From the NCBI RefSeq assembly GCF_023823125.1, contig NZ_CP090949.1, positions 2,256,001 through 2,320,000 on the forward strand: DNA of 64,000 nucleotides, read 5' to 3'. Below the pieces are notes generated by a model. It had not been told where the DNA came from, searched no databases, and saw only the letters and a list, made by a program, of their open reading frames with translations. The DNA is from Erythrobacter aurantius. GTDB taxonomy: Bacteria > Pseudomonadota > Alphaproteobacteria > Sphingomonadales > Sphingomonadaceae. How positions within the stretch are numbered: the first letter of the stretch is position 1; the number at the start of each line of letters is the position of its first letter. The position numbers and the translations under genes were made by a program. Positions 55,641 to 64,000 of the stretch are shown here, piece by piece.

Positions 55641-57336
55641 GGGTTTCCGCCTTTGCCCCGGGATGGGTGATCGCCCCGCTGCGCGCCGAGCCGACATTCT
55701 GCGAATAGCGCCACAAGGCGCCCGACTGGTAATCATTGGTGCGCGGCTGCCATTGCTTGCGGCGTTCATCCAGCACCGAAGCATCGACTTCAAGGTCGAT
55801 CGTCCCCGCCTCAGCATCGATGGTGATGATGTCGCCATCTTCTACCAACGCGATCGGGCCGCAATCGGCGGCTTCCGGACCGACATGGCCGATGCAGAAG
55901 CCCCGCGTCGCGCCGGAGAATCGCCCGTCGGTGATCAGCGCGACCTTTTCGCCCATACCCTGACCATAGAGCGCGGCGGTGGTGGAGAGCATTTCGCGCA
56001 TGCCCGGCCCGCCCTTGGGCCCTTCGTAACGGATCACGATCACGCAGCCTTCGGCAATGTCGCGGCTTTCGACGGCAGCAAAGGCGTCTTCCTCGCAATC
56101 GAAGACCCGCGCCGGGCCGGAGAATTGCAGGCGCGCCATCCCCGCAACCTTCACAATCGCGCCATCGGGGGCAAGCGATCCCTTCAGCCCCACAACGCCG
56201 CCGGTCGGCGTGATCGGGGTCTTCACATCGTAAAACACCTTCTGATCGGGGTTCCAGGTGATCTCCTCGATATTTTCGCCCAGCGTCTTGCCCGTCACCG
56301 TGATCGGGTTGGGATCAAGGAAGCCCCCTTCGAGCAGCGTCTTCATCCCCATGTACACGCCGCCTGCTTCATGCATGTCCTTGGCGACATATTTGCCGCC
56401 TGGCTTCAGATCGGCGATGTAAGGCGTTGATTTGAATATCTCGGCAACGTCGAAAAGGTCGAAATCGATGCCGCATTCGCTGGCCATTGCGGGCAGGTGC
56501 AAGGCGGCGTTGGTCGAACCGCCCGTGGCCGCCACGACGCGCGCCGCATTTTCGAACGCCGCACGGGTGCAGATGTCACGCGGGCGCAGGTTCTTTTCCA
56601 GCAGCACCATCACCTGAGCGCCCGCCGCCCGCGCAATCTCTTCACGCGAAGTGTAAGGAGCAGGCGCCATATTGCCGTTTGGCAGCGATAATCCGATTGC
56701 CTCACCCACACAGGCCATGGTGTTCGCGGTGAACTGGCCACCGCACGCGCCGTGGCCCGGGCAGGCAACCTTTTCGAGCGCGATCAGCTCCTGCAAAGGG
56801 CAATTGCCCGCCGCGTGCTGACCCACCGCCTCGAACACGTCGACAACGGTCACATCCTTGCCGTGGTGCGTACCGGGCAGGATCGACCCGCCATAGACGA
56901 AGATGCTTGGCACATTCAGCCGCAGCATCGCCATCATCATGCCGGGCAGGCTCTTGTCACAACCCGCAAAGCCAACCAACGCGTCATAGCAGTGCCCGCG
57001 CACAGACAACTCCACGCTGTCGGCAATGACTTCGCGGCTGACGAGCGAGCTCTTCATGCCCTGATGCCCCATCGCGATCCCATCAGTCACGGTGATCGTG
57101 TTGAAGCGGCGCGGCGTCCCCCCGCCCGCAATCACGCCTTCGCGGCAGATGTCGGCCTGTGCGTTCAGCGTGGTGTTGCACGGCGCGCTGTCGTTTCCGG
57201 CGCTCGCCACACCCACGAATGGCCGGGCGATTTCTTCCTCGGTCATCCCCATGGCGTAGTAATAGGAGCGGTGCGGCGCGCGCTCCGGCCCGACAGAGAC
57301 GTGGCGGCTTGGCAATTTGGACTTGTCGAAAGACAT
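55621..57336 (-). CDS. ilvD: Dihydroxy-acid dehydratase
   Basis: Iron-sulfur dehydratase of valine, leucine and isoleucine synthesis, about 571 residues. Cluster ligands and signatures are seen as [34 protein letters not shown] and, later, [19 protein letters not shown]. The ATG at 57336 starts the conserved region [13 protein letters not shown]; the longer frame upstream overlaps the next gene and is not needed. Confidence 0.95.
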   Translation of the reverse strand: MSFDKSKLPSRHVSVGPERAPHRSYYYAMGMTEEEIARPFVGVASAGNDSAPCNTTLNAQADICREGVIAGGGTPRRFNTITVTDGIAMGHQGMKSSLVSREVIADSVELSVRGHCYDALVGFAGCDKSLPGMMMAMLRLNVPSIFVYGGSILPGTHHGKDVTVVDVFEAVGQHAAGNCPLQELIALEKVACPGHGACGGQFTANTMACVGEAIGLSLPNGNMAPAPYTSREEIARAAGAQVMVLLEKNLRPRDICTRAAFENAARVVAATGGSTNAALHLPAMASECGIDFDLFDVAEIFKSTPYIADLKPGGKYVAKDMHEAGGVYMGMKTLLEGGFLDPNPITVTGKTLGENIEEITWNPDQKVFYDVKTPITPTGGVVGLKGSLAPDGAIVKVAGMARLQFSGPARVFDCEEDAFAAVESRDIAEGCVIVIRYEGPKGGPGMREMLSTTAALYGQGMGEKVALITDGRFSGATRGFCIGHVGPEAADCGPIALVEDGDIITIDAEAGTIDLEVDASVLDERRKQWQPRTNDYQSGALWRYSQNVGSARSGAITHPGAKAETHVFADI

Positions 57337-57377
57337 TTTGTTTCCCGTCGCTTGGATTTCGCGAAACGGCACTGCCT

Positions 57378-58100
57378 TTACTCGAGCGCGAGCGCAACCC
57401 TTCCGGCAACATCCGCGATCATTGCCGCCCAGCGCGACTGGTCCGCGCGGGTGGCGATGCGATCCTGCCGCACTTCGATAAAGCAATAGGGGCGCCCGTG
57501 TGCTTCGGCATGGCGGTTCATCGTCGCGTTGAGTTCGACGCCGCTATACGGCTCGTTATCGCCGACATTCAGGCCCAGTTCGCCGAACAGCCGGATCGCG
57601 TGGCGCGCGGCGCGATCGTCCTTATTGTAGAGCAGCGAAAGATCCCACGGGCGCGGTTTGTCGCAGGACGCCATCGCCGGGGTGAAGCTGTGGAGTGACA
57701 ATATCAGCTTTGGGTTCTGCGCCTCCAGCCACTGCGCCAGCGCATCGTGATAGGGGCGATGAAAGCGTTCGAGCCGGGATTCGAGATTCGCGCCGATATT
57801 GCCGGGGATGGTGTAACCGTCGCTGCTGGTCGGCACGACATTGGGGTGATCCTCCTCGCGGTGGAGATCGACCACGAGGCGGCTCACCTGCGCCAGATGC
57901 GCCGGAATACCGTGTCTGTGAGCCATGCGTGTGGCAACGCCATAAACCCCGATGTCGATCGCGACGTGCTGCTCCATCAATTCCGGCGCCACGCCCAGCG
58001 GAATATCGTCCGGCACGAAGTTTGAGGCATGATCAGCAACGCAGACGATCCCGCTCGCGGTGATCCCGCCGATCTGTTCGTAGGGCCGTCCGTCGATCAC
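57378..58100 (-). CDS. N-formylglutamate amidohydrolase
   Basis: A 240-residue zinc-dependent hydrolase of the N-formylglutamate deformylase family, which acts in histidine degradation in some bacteria. The [14 protein letters not shown] start, [14 protein letters not shown] and [10 protein letters not shown] segments are family signatures. I chose the GTG at 58100 because it overlaps the ispE stop (GTGA); a GTG at 58124 is also possible. No other histidine-degradation gene is nearby, so its real substrate is uncertain. Confidence 0.86.
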   Translation of the reverse strand: MIDGRPYEQIGGITASGIVCVADHASNFVPDDIPLGVAPELMEQHVAIDIGVYGVATRMAHRHGIPAHLAQVSRLVVDLHREEDHPNVVPTSSDGYTIPGNIGANLESRLERFHRPYHDALAQWLEAQNPKLILSLHSFTPAMASCDKPRPWDLSLLYNKDDRAARHAIRLFGELGLNVGDNEPYSGVELNATMNRHAEAHGRPYCFIEVRQDRIATRADQSRWAAMIADVAGRVALALE

Positions 58101-58903
58101 CGCAGTTTCCCCGGCAGTTGCCACCAGTCGGGCCGGACTTCGCCGATGCGTTGTGCCGCCCGATCACGCTCCGCCTCGCTTTCATACAAGGCAAAGCAGG
58201 TCGCGCCCGATCCCGACATGCGCGCAATCCAAGGCTTGTCCGCGCCCAGTTCGGCCAGAACATCGCGGATGACCGGACACAGCGCAAAGGCCGGGGTTTC
58301 CAGATCGTTGCGCCCGTTCTGTGTCACTTCGCTGGCCTTGCCCTGTGGCAGCGGCCCCTTGTCGATCCGGTCCCACGCCTTGAACACCGATCCGGTGGAG
58401 AGCGGCACGCGCGGGTTGACGAGCAGGACGGGCATTCCGGCAAGGTCATTTGCGATCGGGTGAAGATCGGTGCCGGTGCCTGTGCCGATCGCCATTTCAC
58501 TGCGCACGCAGGAGGGAACATCAGCACCCAGCTTCGCGGCGCGGGTCTGCCAGTCGTCAGGCAGGCTATGTTGCGCCTCAACGATGCGGAACACCGCCCC
58601 TGCATCCGCCGATCCACCGCCCAGCCCCGCCGCGACGGGCAAGTTCTTTTCCAGCGTCACGGCAAGGCCCTGAGAGCGTGGCAGCGCGGCAAGCGCCTTG
58701 GCCACCAGATTGTCGAAAGGATCATCCAGCCCTTGCGCGAATTCGCCCAAAGTCAACAGGCTATCCGCTTCCGCCGGTGTCACGCTCAACACATCGCCCG
58801 CATCGACAAAGGCGAACAGCGTCTCAAGCTCGTGATACCCGTCCTCCCGCCGCGCCCGAAGGTGCAGCGCGAGGTTGATCTTGGCGTAGGCGGTTTCCTT
58901 CAT
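58097..58903 (-). CDS. ispE: 4-diphosphocytidyl-2-C-methyl-D-erythritol kinase
   Basis: GHMP-family kinase of the non-mevalonate isoprenoid pathway, 268 residues. The start METAYAKINLAL-type sequence (MKETAYAKINLALHL) and the ATP motif PVAAGLGGGSADAGAV identify it; ARMSGSGATCFALY is the third GHMP motif. The ATG at 58903 overlaps the upstream gene by four bases (ATGA); a longer frame to 59071 lies inside that gene. Confidence 0.95.
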   Translation of the reverse strand: MKETAYAKINLALHLRARREDGYHELETLFAFVDAGDVLSVTPAEADSLLTLGEFAQGLDDPFDNLVAKALAALPRSQGLAVTLEKNLPVAAGLGGGSADAGAVFRIVEAQHSLPDDWQTRAAKLGADVPSCVRSEMAIGTGTGTDLHPIANDLAGMPVLLVNPRVPLSTGSVFKAWDRIDKGPLPQGKASEVTQNGRNDLETPAFALCPVIRDVLAELGADKPWIARMSGSGATCFALYESEAERDRAAQRIGEVRPDWWQLPGKLR

Positions 58904-59208
58904 CGCTTCCACTCGACGAGATGCCACATCGGTGCAGCGAGGTATGCGAGCACCCCAGCAACCGACACCGTCATCGACACGATGGGATTCGTCTTCAGCG
59001 AGAGGAGCAAAAGGCCCAGCGTCATCCCGAACATTCCGCTGTATCGAAGCAATGGCTCGACGCGCTCCCATGCTTTCGTCAATTGCGTTCGCTCTCGATC
59101 AGGGATCAATTCCACGATCAATCGGTCGATCGTGTGTCGCGTGTTGTAATCCAGTGCGACCACAAACATGGCAATCAAAGCCGCCATCAATGGATCGAAA
59201 TTCTGCAC
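58900..59208 (-). CDS. Small membrane protein upstream of ispE
   Basis: A 102-residue protein with an N-terminal hydrophobic helix (LMAALIAMFVVALDY), a charged middle (ELIPDRERTQLTKAWERVEP) and a second hydrophobic stretch (GMTLGLLLLSLKTNPIVSMT and the following AGVLAYLAAPMW). It starts with a GTG, has no clear ribosome-binding site and lies three bases after the ETF-QO stop. I do not recognise the family. Confidence 0.7.
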   Translation of the reverse strand: MQNFDPLMAALIAMFVVALDYNTRHTIDRLIVELIPDRERTQLTKAWERVEPLLRYSGMFGMTLGLLLLSLKTNPIVSMTVSVAGVLAYLAAPMWHLVEWKR

Positions 59209-59211
59209 CGA

Positions 59212-60858
59212 TCACATATTCGGATAGTTAGGCCCGCCGCCGCCTTCCGGCGTTACCCAGTTGATGTTCTGGTTCGGGTCCTTGATGTCGCAGGTCTTGC
59301 AGTGGACGCAGTTTTGCGAGTTGATCTGGAAGCGCGGCTCCTTGCCCTCTTCCTCGATCCACTCGTACACGCCTGCCGGGCAATAGCGGCTCGAAGGCCC
59401 CCCAAACACGTCGTATTCGCTCGCCTTCTGCAATTCGAGGTCGGCGACCTGCAAATGCACCGGCTGGTCTTCGGCATGGTTGGTGAAGCTGTAGGCGACA
59501 TTGGTCAGCCGGTCGAAGCTGATCACGCCGTCGGGCTTGGGATAGTCGATCTTGGGATAAAGATCCGCACGGCCGGTGTAGGTGTAGTCGGGCTTGTGCT
59601 TCATGCTGATCGGCAGGCCGATCTTGAGCGTCCGCATCCACATGTCCACACCCGCAAGCAAGGTGCCGATATCACCGCCGTATTTGGCCACGGCAGGCTG
59701 CGCGTTCTGCACCAGCTTCAGCTCGTCGGCGATCCAGCTTGAACGCACAGCGGCATCGTAATCCGAAAGCTCGGTCTTCTCATGACCGGCGGCAATCGCC
59801 GCGGCGATGCTTTCAGCGGCCAGCATCCCGCTCTTCATCGCGGTGTGGCTGCCCTTGATCCGTGGCACGTTGACGAAGCCAGCCGCGCAGCCGATCAGCG
59901 CGCCGCCGGGGAAAGCCAGCTTGGGCACAGACTGCCAGCCGCCTTCGTTGATCGCGCGCGCACCGTAAGCGACACGGGTGCCGCCTTCGAGATATTCGCG
60001 GATCGCGGGGTGCTGCTTCCAGCGCTGGAATTCCTGATAGGGCGAAACCCAAGGGTTCTTGTAATCGAGCGCGGTGACGAAGCCCAATGCCACCTGGCCG
60101 TTCGCCTGATGGTAGAGGAAGCCCCCGCCCCAGCTGTCGCTTTCAGTGAGCGGCCAGCCCTGCGTGTGGATCACGCGGCCCGGTACGTGCTTCTTGGGGT
60201 CGATGTCCCACAATTCCTTGATGCCAAGGCCATAGACCTGCGGCTGGCAATTCGCCTCAAGGTCGAATTTCGCCTTCATCTGTTTGGTCAGCGAACCGCG
60301 CGCACCTTCGGCAAAGAGGGTGTATTTCGCCTCGATCTCCATGCCCGGCTGATGATCGCCCTTTTGCGATCCGTCAGCGGCGATGCCCATGTCCTGCGTG
60401 ATGACGCCGCGGACATTGCCGTCTTCGTCAAACATCACCTCGTTCGCGGGGAAGCCGGGGAACACCATCACGCCCAGCGCCTCGGCCTGTTCGCCCAGCC
60501 AGCGGGTCAGATTGCCGAGCGATCCGGTGTAGCAGCCGTGGTTGCTCATTAGCGGCGGCATGAAGGCGTGCGGCAGCGATGTCTTGCCGGATTTGGACAG
60601 AACCCAGTGCCAGTTATCCGTCACCGGGGTTTCCGCCATCGGGCAGCCCATGTCACGCCAGTCGGGGAAAAGCTCGCTCAGCGCCTTGGGATCGACCACC
60701 GCGCCCGAAAGAATGTGCGCGCCGATCTCGGAACCTTTTTCAAGGACAACAACCTCAAGTTCCTCGTTAATCTGCTTGAGCCGGATTGCCGCCGAAAGGC
60801 CCGCCGGCCCGCCGCCCACAATCACGACATCACATGGCATTGATTCCCGTTCGCTCAT
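59212..60858 (-). CDS. etfD: Electron transfer flavoprotein-ubiquinone oxidoreductase
   Basis: Membrane-associated flavoprotein of 548 residues that passes electrons from ETF (fatty-acid and amino-acid oxidation) to ubiquinone. The FAD-binding motif is VVIVGGGPAGLSAAIRL near the N-terminus. The C-terminal [4Fe-4S] cysteine set reads CPAGVYEW and CVHCKTCDIKDP, and the closing INWVTPEGGGGPNYPNM is characteristic. It diverges from the UDG-like gene across 106 bases. Confidence 0.95.
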   Translation of the reverse strand: MSERESMPCDVVIVGGGPAGLSAAIRLKQINEELEVVVLEKGSEIGAHILSGAVVDPKALSELFPDWRDMGCPMAETPVTDNWHWVLSKSGKTSLPHAFMPPLMSNHGCYTGSLGNLTRWLGEQAEALGVMVFPGFPANEVMFDEDGNVRGVITQDMGIAADGSQKGDHQPGMEIEAKYTLFAEGARGSLTKQMKAKFDLEANCQPQVYGLGIKELWDIDPKKHVPGRVIHTQGWPLTESDSWGGGFLYHQANGQVALGFVTALDYKNPWVSPYQEFQRWKQHPAIREYLEGGTRVAYGARAINEGGWQSVPKLAFPGGALIGCAAGFVNVPRIKGSHTAMKSGMLAAESIAAAIAAGHEKTELSDYDAAVRSSWIADELKLVQNAQPAVAKYGGDIGTLLAGVDMWMRTLKIGLPISMKHKPDYTYTGRADLYPKIDYPKPDGVISFDRLTNVAYSFTNHAEDQPVHLQVADLELQKASEYDVFGGPSSRYCPAGVYEWIEEEGKEPRFQINSQNCVHCKTCDIKDPNQNINWVTPEGGGGPNYPNM

Positions 60859-60964
60859 GCGCTCTTCTCACCTCAGTATTAGCGTTGCGATATGCTTCGC
60901 AGACTTTTGTTGATGGTGCACTTGCTAACTGGAATTTGGACAGTCAAGGCCTGCATTGGATAGG

Positions 60965-61747
60965 ATGACCGCAGCCACATCGCCTCTTGCCGCTGAATTG
61001 CATGCCGCTTTCGAATGGTGGCGGATGGCCGGTGTCGATCTGGAATTCGCCGATGACGCTACGGATTGGCTGAATAGCGCGAATCCGGCGGATGCGCTGG
61101 CCCTCGCCTCCACGGCGCCGCAAGCACCGGAACCGCGCGTGCAGGCCACCCGGACACCCGAACCGCTGCCGGAAAAAAATCCTGTCGAACGTGTCGATCT
61201 GCTGGGTGAAACGCCGCCGCAGACGCTCGCCGAATTTCGGGAATGGTGGATGGAGGCACCGGGGCTGGATGCAATCGGCCCGCGTGGCCGCATCGCATCG
61301 CGCGGCCCTGCCAATGCAGAATTGATGGTGCTGGTGATCGATCCGGAGGAAGGCGACCGCGATCGCCTGCTTTCGGGGCCGCAAGGCCGGCTGCTGTCGC
61401 GCATGCTCAAGGCGATGGGCGTGGACGAGGAACAGACCTGCATCGCTTCCGCCCTGCCGCGCCACACACCGATGGCGGATACCGCTTCGCTGGCGGCGCG
61501 CGGCATGGATGCCGTCACCGCGCATCACATCGCCATGGCGGCTCCAAAACGGCTTCTTGCCTTCGGCGGCAACATCCTGCCGCTAATCGGACACGAATTG
61601 CCGAAAGACGCTCCATCTTTACGTGAAATCAACCAGACATCCGCATCAGTGCCAGTGATGGTAAGCGAGGGGCTGGACAGTGTTCTGACGGTGCCCCGGC
61701 TCAAAGCCCGGTTCTGGCGGAGATGGATCGAATGGTCGGTCGAGTAA
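60965..61747 (+). CDS. Degenerate uracil-DNA-glycosylase-superfamily protein
   Basis: A 260-residue protein. Its second half follows the family 4/5 UDG outline: LMVLVIDPEEGDRDRLLSG then QGRLLSRMLKAMGVDEEQT where true enzymes have the GEAPG and AGxLL segments, IASALPRHTP in the place of the product-binding strand and KRLLAFGG before the last motif. The catalytic acidic/asparagine loop and the closing histidine (usual HPS/HPA) are not evident (SVLTVPRLKARFW), and the iron-sulfur cysteines of family 4 are absent; only one cysteine remains. It is probably not an active glycosylase. The ATG at 60965 is preferred over a TTG at 60956. Confidence 0.72.
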   Translation: MTAATSPLAAELHAAFEWWRMAGVDLEFADDATDWLNSANPADALALASTAPQAPEPRVQATRTPEPLPEKNPVERVDLLGETPPQTLAEFREWWMEAPGLDAIGPRGRIASRGPANAELMVLVIDPEEGDRDRLLSGPQGRLLSRMLKAMGVDEEQTCIASALPRHTPMADTASLAARGMDAVTAHHIAMAAPKRLLAFGGNILPLIGHELPKDAPSLREINQTSASVPVMVSEGLDSVLTVPRLKARFWRRWIEWSVE

Positions 61748-61761
61748 AGAGTACCCCCTGC

Positions 61762-63510
61762 ATGCGCTCACTGCTGGCCGGAATTGCACTTGTATCCGGA
61801 ATCGCCATTGCCCCTGCCGCTTCCGCGCAATCGAGCATGGTCGCGCAATATGATCGCGCGCAGAGCCGGAGCACCTCTGTTCCCGCCGTGCTCACCCAGA
61901 ATGAAAAACAGCTTTACCGCGACATCTTCGCCGCGATTGATCGCGAGCAATGGGACGTGGTCGAGGCACTGCTCAAGCGGGCCGAAGGCGGATTGCTGCA
62001 TCAGGTAGCGCAAGCCGAATATTTCACCCATGCCAACAGCCCGCGGATCAGCGGCGAGCAAATTGCCCAGTGGCTCAACGCCGGGGTTGATCTGCCTCAT
62101 GCGCCGCAACTGGGCCGATTGGGTTCGGGGCGCGGGGTGGAGCAACTGCCTGCATTCCCGGCAACGCAAAGCTTCAGCCGCCAGCCCGAACCGAGCAAGC
62201 GCATCCGCCCGCGCTCGGTGGATGACGGCACGATCTCCGCCGAAGCCCGCGCAGCAATCCTCGAAGCGATCCGCAACGATGATCCCTCGGGCGCCTATGC
62301 GATCCTGCAGCAAGCCGAACCGATGATGAGCTCCGAAGCGCGAGCCGAATGGCGTCAGCGCGTTGCCTGGAGTTTCTACATCGAGAATGACGATCAGAAC
62401 GCGCTCGCGCTCGCGGAAACCGTGTCGCAGGGCTCGGGCGCATGGCTGGCCGAAGGCGAATGGGTCGCGGGGCTGGCCGCATGGCGGCTCGGCTATTGCT
62501 CGCTCGCTGGCGAAGCATTTGCCCGCGCCGCGCAGCAGGCAACCAATGTCGAACTAGCCGCAGCGGCGCATTACTGGGCGCACCGTTCGCTTGTGCGTTG
62601 CCGCGAGCCCGAAGCCGCCGGACAACACCTGTCAGCCGCAGCCCGCTATGACGAAACGCTTTACGGCATGCTGGCGATCGACCAGCTGGGCATAGAAGTC
62701 CCCGCCGATGCTCCGGCGCAGAGGTTTTCCGCCGAAGACTGGCGCTCGCTTCAGGATCGCCGAAATGTCCGTGTCGCCGCCGCGCTGATCGAGATCGGTC
62801 GTCCCTCGCTCGCCGACGAAGTGCTGCGTCACGAAGCGCGCATCGGCCGGGCTCAGGATTACCCCGCGATGGCCCGGCTTGCCCGCGAACTGGGCCTGCC
62901 ATCGACCCAGCTCTTCATGGCGCAATATGTGCCTTACGGAATGCGCGTCGATCCCGCTTTGCGCTTCCCGGTCGCGCACTGGCAACCGGCAACCGGCTGG
63001 CGGGTCGATCCCAGCCTCGCCTTTGCCCATGCGTTGCAGGAATCAAACTTCCGCACAAGCGCCGTCAGCCCCGCTAATGCGCGCGGCCTGATGCAGATCA
63101 TGCCCGGCACGGCCAGCGATCACAATCGCCGGTTGAACCTTGGCGCGAGCTACGCCGATCTCAACGATCCCTCCGTCAACCTCGCCTATGGCCAGCAGCA
63201 TCTGGAAATGCTGCGCGATAGCGGCGCGACGCAGGGTCTGCTGCCCAAGATCATGGCCGCCTATAACGCCGGACTCACCCCGGTCGATCGCTGGAATTAC
63301 GAGGTCAACGATCAGGGCGATCCGCTGCTCTGGATGGAATCGATCCCCTATTGGGAGACACGCGGCTACGTCTCCATCGTGATGCGCAATTACTGGATGT
63401 ATGAACGCGCCGCCGGTGTCGCCTCGCCCAGTCGCCGCGCATTGGCACAAGGCCGCTGGCCAGAATTCCCGCAGGCCGCTAGGACACGGACGGCAAGCAT
63501 CAGCCAATAG
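61762..63510 (+). CDS. slt: Soluble lytic murein transglycosylase
   Basis: Periplasmic enzyme of 582 residues that cleaves peptidoglycan glycan strands with formation of 1,6-anhydro ends. A signal peptide (SLLAGIALVSGIAIAPAASA) precedes a long helical superhelix region of about 370 residues. The C-terminal SLT catalytic domain shows FAHALQESNFRTSAVSPANA with the catalytic glutamate, GLMQIMPGTA, NLAYGQQHLEML and IMAAYNAG. The ATG at 61762 gives the signal peptide; the frame is open upstream into the UDG-like gene. Confidence 0.93.
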   Translation: MRSLLAGIALVSGIAIAPAASAQSSMVAQYDRAQSRSTSVPAVLTQNEKQLYRDIFAAIDREQWDVVEALLKRAEGGLLHQVAQAEYFTHANSPRISGEQIAQWLNAGVDLPHAPQLGRLGSGRGVEQLPAFPATQSFSRQPEPSKRIRPRSVDDGTISAEARAAILEAIRNDDPSGAYAILQQAEPMMSSEARAEWRQRVAWSFYIENDDQNALALAETVSQGSGAWLAEGEWVAGLAAWRLGYCSLAGEAFARAAQQATNVELAAAAHYWAHRSLVRCREPEAAGQHLSAAARYDETLYGMLAIDQLGIEVPADAPAQRFSAEDWRSLQDRRNVRVAAALIEIGRPSLADEVLRHEARIGRAQDYPAMARLARELGLPSTQLFMAQYVPYGMRVDPALRFPVAHWQPATGWRVDPSLAFAHALQESNFRTSAVSPANARGLMQIMPGTASDHNRRLNLGASYADLNDPSVNLAYGQQHLEMLRDSGATQGLLPKIMAAYNAGLTPVDRWNYEVNDQGDPLLWMESIPYWETRGYVSIVMRNYWMYERAAGVASPSRRALAQGRWPEFPQAARTRTASISQ

Positions 63511-63525
63511 CGAAAGGAACCCGGC

Positions 63526-64000
63526 ATGGCGATTGACGAGGCGAAGGTCTTCACCCCGATCAACATTGCCGTGCTGACCGTTTCCGACACGCGCACAGCC
63601 GAAAACGACACTTCCGGAGACATCCTTGCCCAGAGAGTGACCGACGCTGGTCACAACCTCGCCGCGCGCCTGATCGCGAAGGATGATGCCGCACTGCTGG
63701 CGAGCCAGTTTGATGCCTGGATCGACGATCCGCAGATTGACGCGATCGTCTCCACCGGCGGCACCGGGCTCACGGGCCGCGATGTGACGCCCGAGGCGCT
63801 TTCACGGATCGAGGGCGCGCGCGAAATTCCCGGCTTTGGCGAATTGTTCCGCTGGATCAGTTTCCAGACCATCGGCACCAGCACCGTTCAATCCCGCGCC
63901 TGCGCGGTGGTCGCACGCGGCACCTATATCTTCGCCCTGCCCGGATCGAACGGCGCGGTGAAGGACGGGTGGGACGGCATCCTTGCCGAGCAACTCGACA
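63526..64000 (+). CDS. moaB: Molybdenum cofactor biosynthesis protein B, cut by window edge
   Basis: The first 158 residues of a MoaB/MogA-type protein; the gene runs past the right edge. The molybdopterin-binding fold is evident from NIAVLTVSDTRTAENDTSGD, followed by the VSTGGTGLTGRDVTPEA loop and FALPGSNGAVKDGWDGIL. MoaB proteins adenylylate molybdopterin or act as related factors in cofactor synthesis. AAAGGAA lies six bases before the ATG, and the gene starts 15 bases after the transglycosylase stop. Confidence 0.93.
   Translation, partial: MAIDEAKVFTPINIAVLTVSDTRTAENDTSGDILAQRVTDAGHNLAARLIAKDDAALLASQFDAWIDDPQIDAIVSTGGTGLTGRDVTPEALSRIEGAREIPGFGELFRWISFQTIGTSTVQSRACAVVARGTYIFALPGSNGAVKDGWDGILAEQLD

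Noticed and set aside
1..64000. tRNA, rRNA, CRISPR arrays, insertion sequences or prophage
   Set aside because: No cloverleaf-like segment was noticed in the few gaps, no evenly spaced repeats, no transposase, integrase or terminal inverted repeats; composition is even apart from the small AT-richer spots noted.

Overview
The window reads as one contiguous, GC-rich chromosomal stretch from an alphaproteobacterium, most likely order Sphingomonadales and probably an Erythrobacter-like genus. That placement is inference. It rests on the order nuoA-N then birA, coaX and rnj, on the fabI/fabB/fabA block, on an RNase E with a long acidic insert in its S1 domain, and on a set of exosortase A system-associated genes. 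Coding density is very high, with many 1-base and 4-base start/stop overlaps. I saw no tRNA, rRNA, CRISPR array, prophage or insertion sequence.

Layout. 1-2.1 kb (+): C-terminal part of a long coiled-coil protein, open at the left edge. 20.5-2.1 kb (-): a complete 14-subunit NADH dehydrogenase (complex I) locus, nuoA-N, with two small unrecognised membrane-protein genes inside it. It runs with tiny gaps into birA, coaX (type III pantothenate kinase), rnj (RNase J) and a DUF1467 gene. 20.6-27.9 kb: a secreted beta-propeller-like protein coupled to an aldehyde dehydrogenase (-), a thiolase coupled to a lipoprotein (+), an SH3-like exported protein (-), a 2-hydroxyacid dehydrogenase (+), a GNAT acetyltransferase and fabI (-). 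27.9-38.2 kb (-): fabB, fabA, a lipoprotein-like methyltransferase, a large exported beta-propeller protein, prfB, an exported peroxiredoxin, PBP1A and the amidase amiC. 38.2-38.7 kb: a 444-base gap between divergent amiC and rne, the largest non-coding stretch. 38.7-46.7 kb: rne with a strong terminator, a methyltransferase, an orphan ATP-grasp enzyme, an SDR enzyme, sdhB, a hotdog thioesterase and zapE.

46.9-52.7 kb is the most interesting region. It holds a divergent, self-contained gene set for an uncharacterised acyl-carrier pathway: PLP decarboxylase and AMP-forming acyl-CoA ligase on the minus strand; GNAT/FemAB-like transferase, acyl carrier protein and two alpha/beta-hydrolase-like proteins on the plus strand. 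Several of these match families known only by association with exosortase A (PEP-CTERM) loci, yet no exosortase, PEP-CTERM protein or exopolysaccharide gene lies in the window. The chemistry of this pathway is, to my knowledge, not established.

52.7-64 kb: RNA m5U methyltransferase, NAD(P)HX repair enzyme (nnrD/E), a lipoprotein, ilvD, N-formylglutamate amidohydrolase, ispE, a small membrane protein and ETF-ubiquinone oxidoreductase (all -), then a degenerate uracil-DNA-glycosylase-like protein, a soluble lytic transglycosylase and the start of moaB (+, cut by the right edge).

How the genes fit together: the bulk is core metabolism and envelope biology. Respiration is served by complex I, the SdhB subunit and ETF-QO, fatty acid synthesis by FabA/B/I, peptidoglycan by PBP1A, AmiC and the lytic transglycosylase, and RNA turnover by RNase J and RNase E. 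All functional calls come from reading motifs in the translated sequence; no database search was run.
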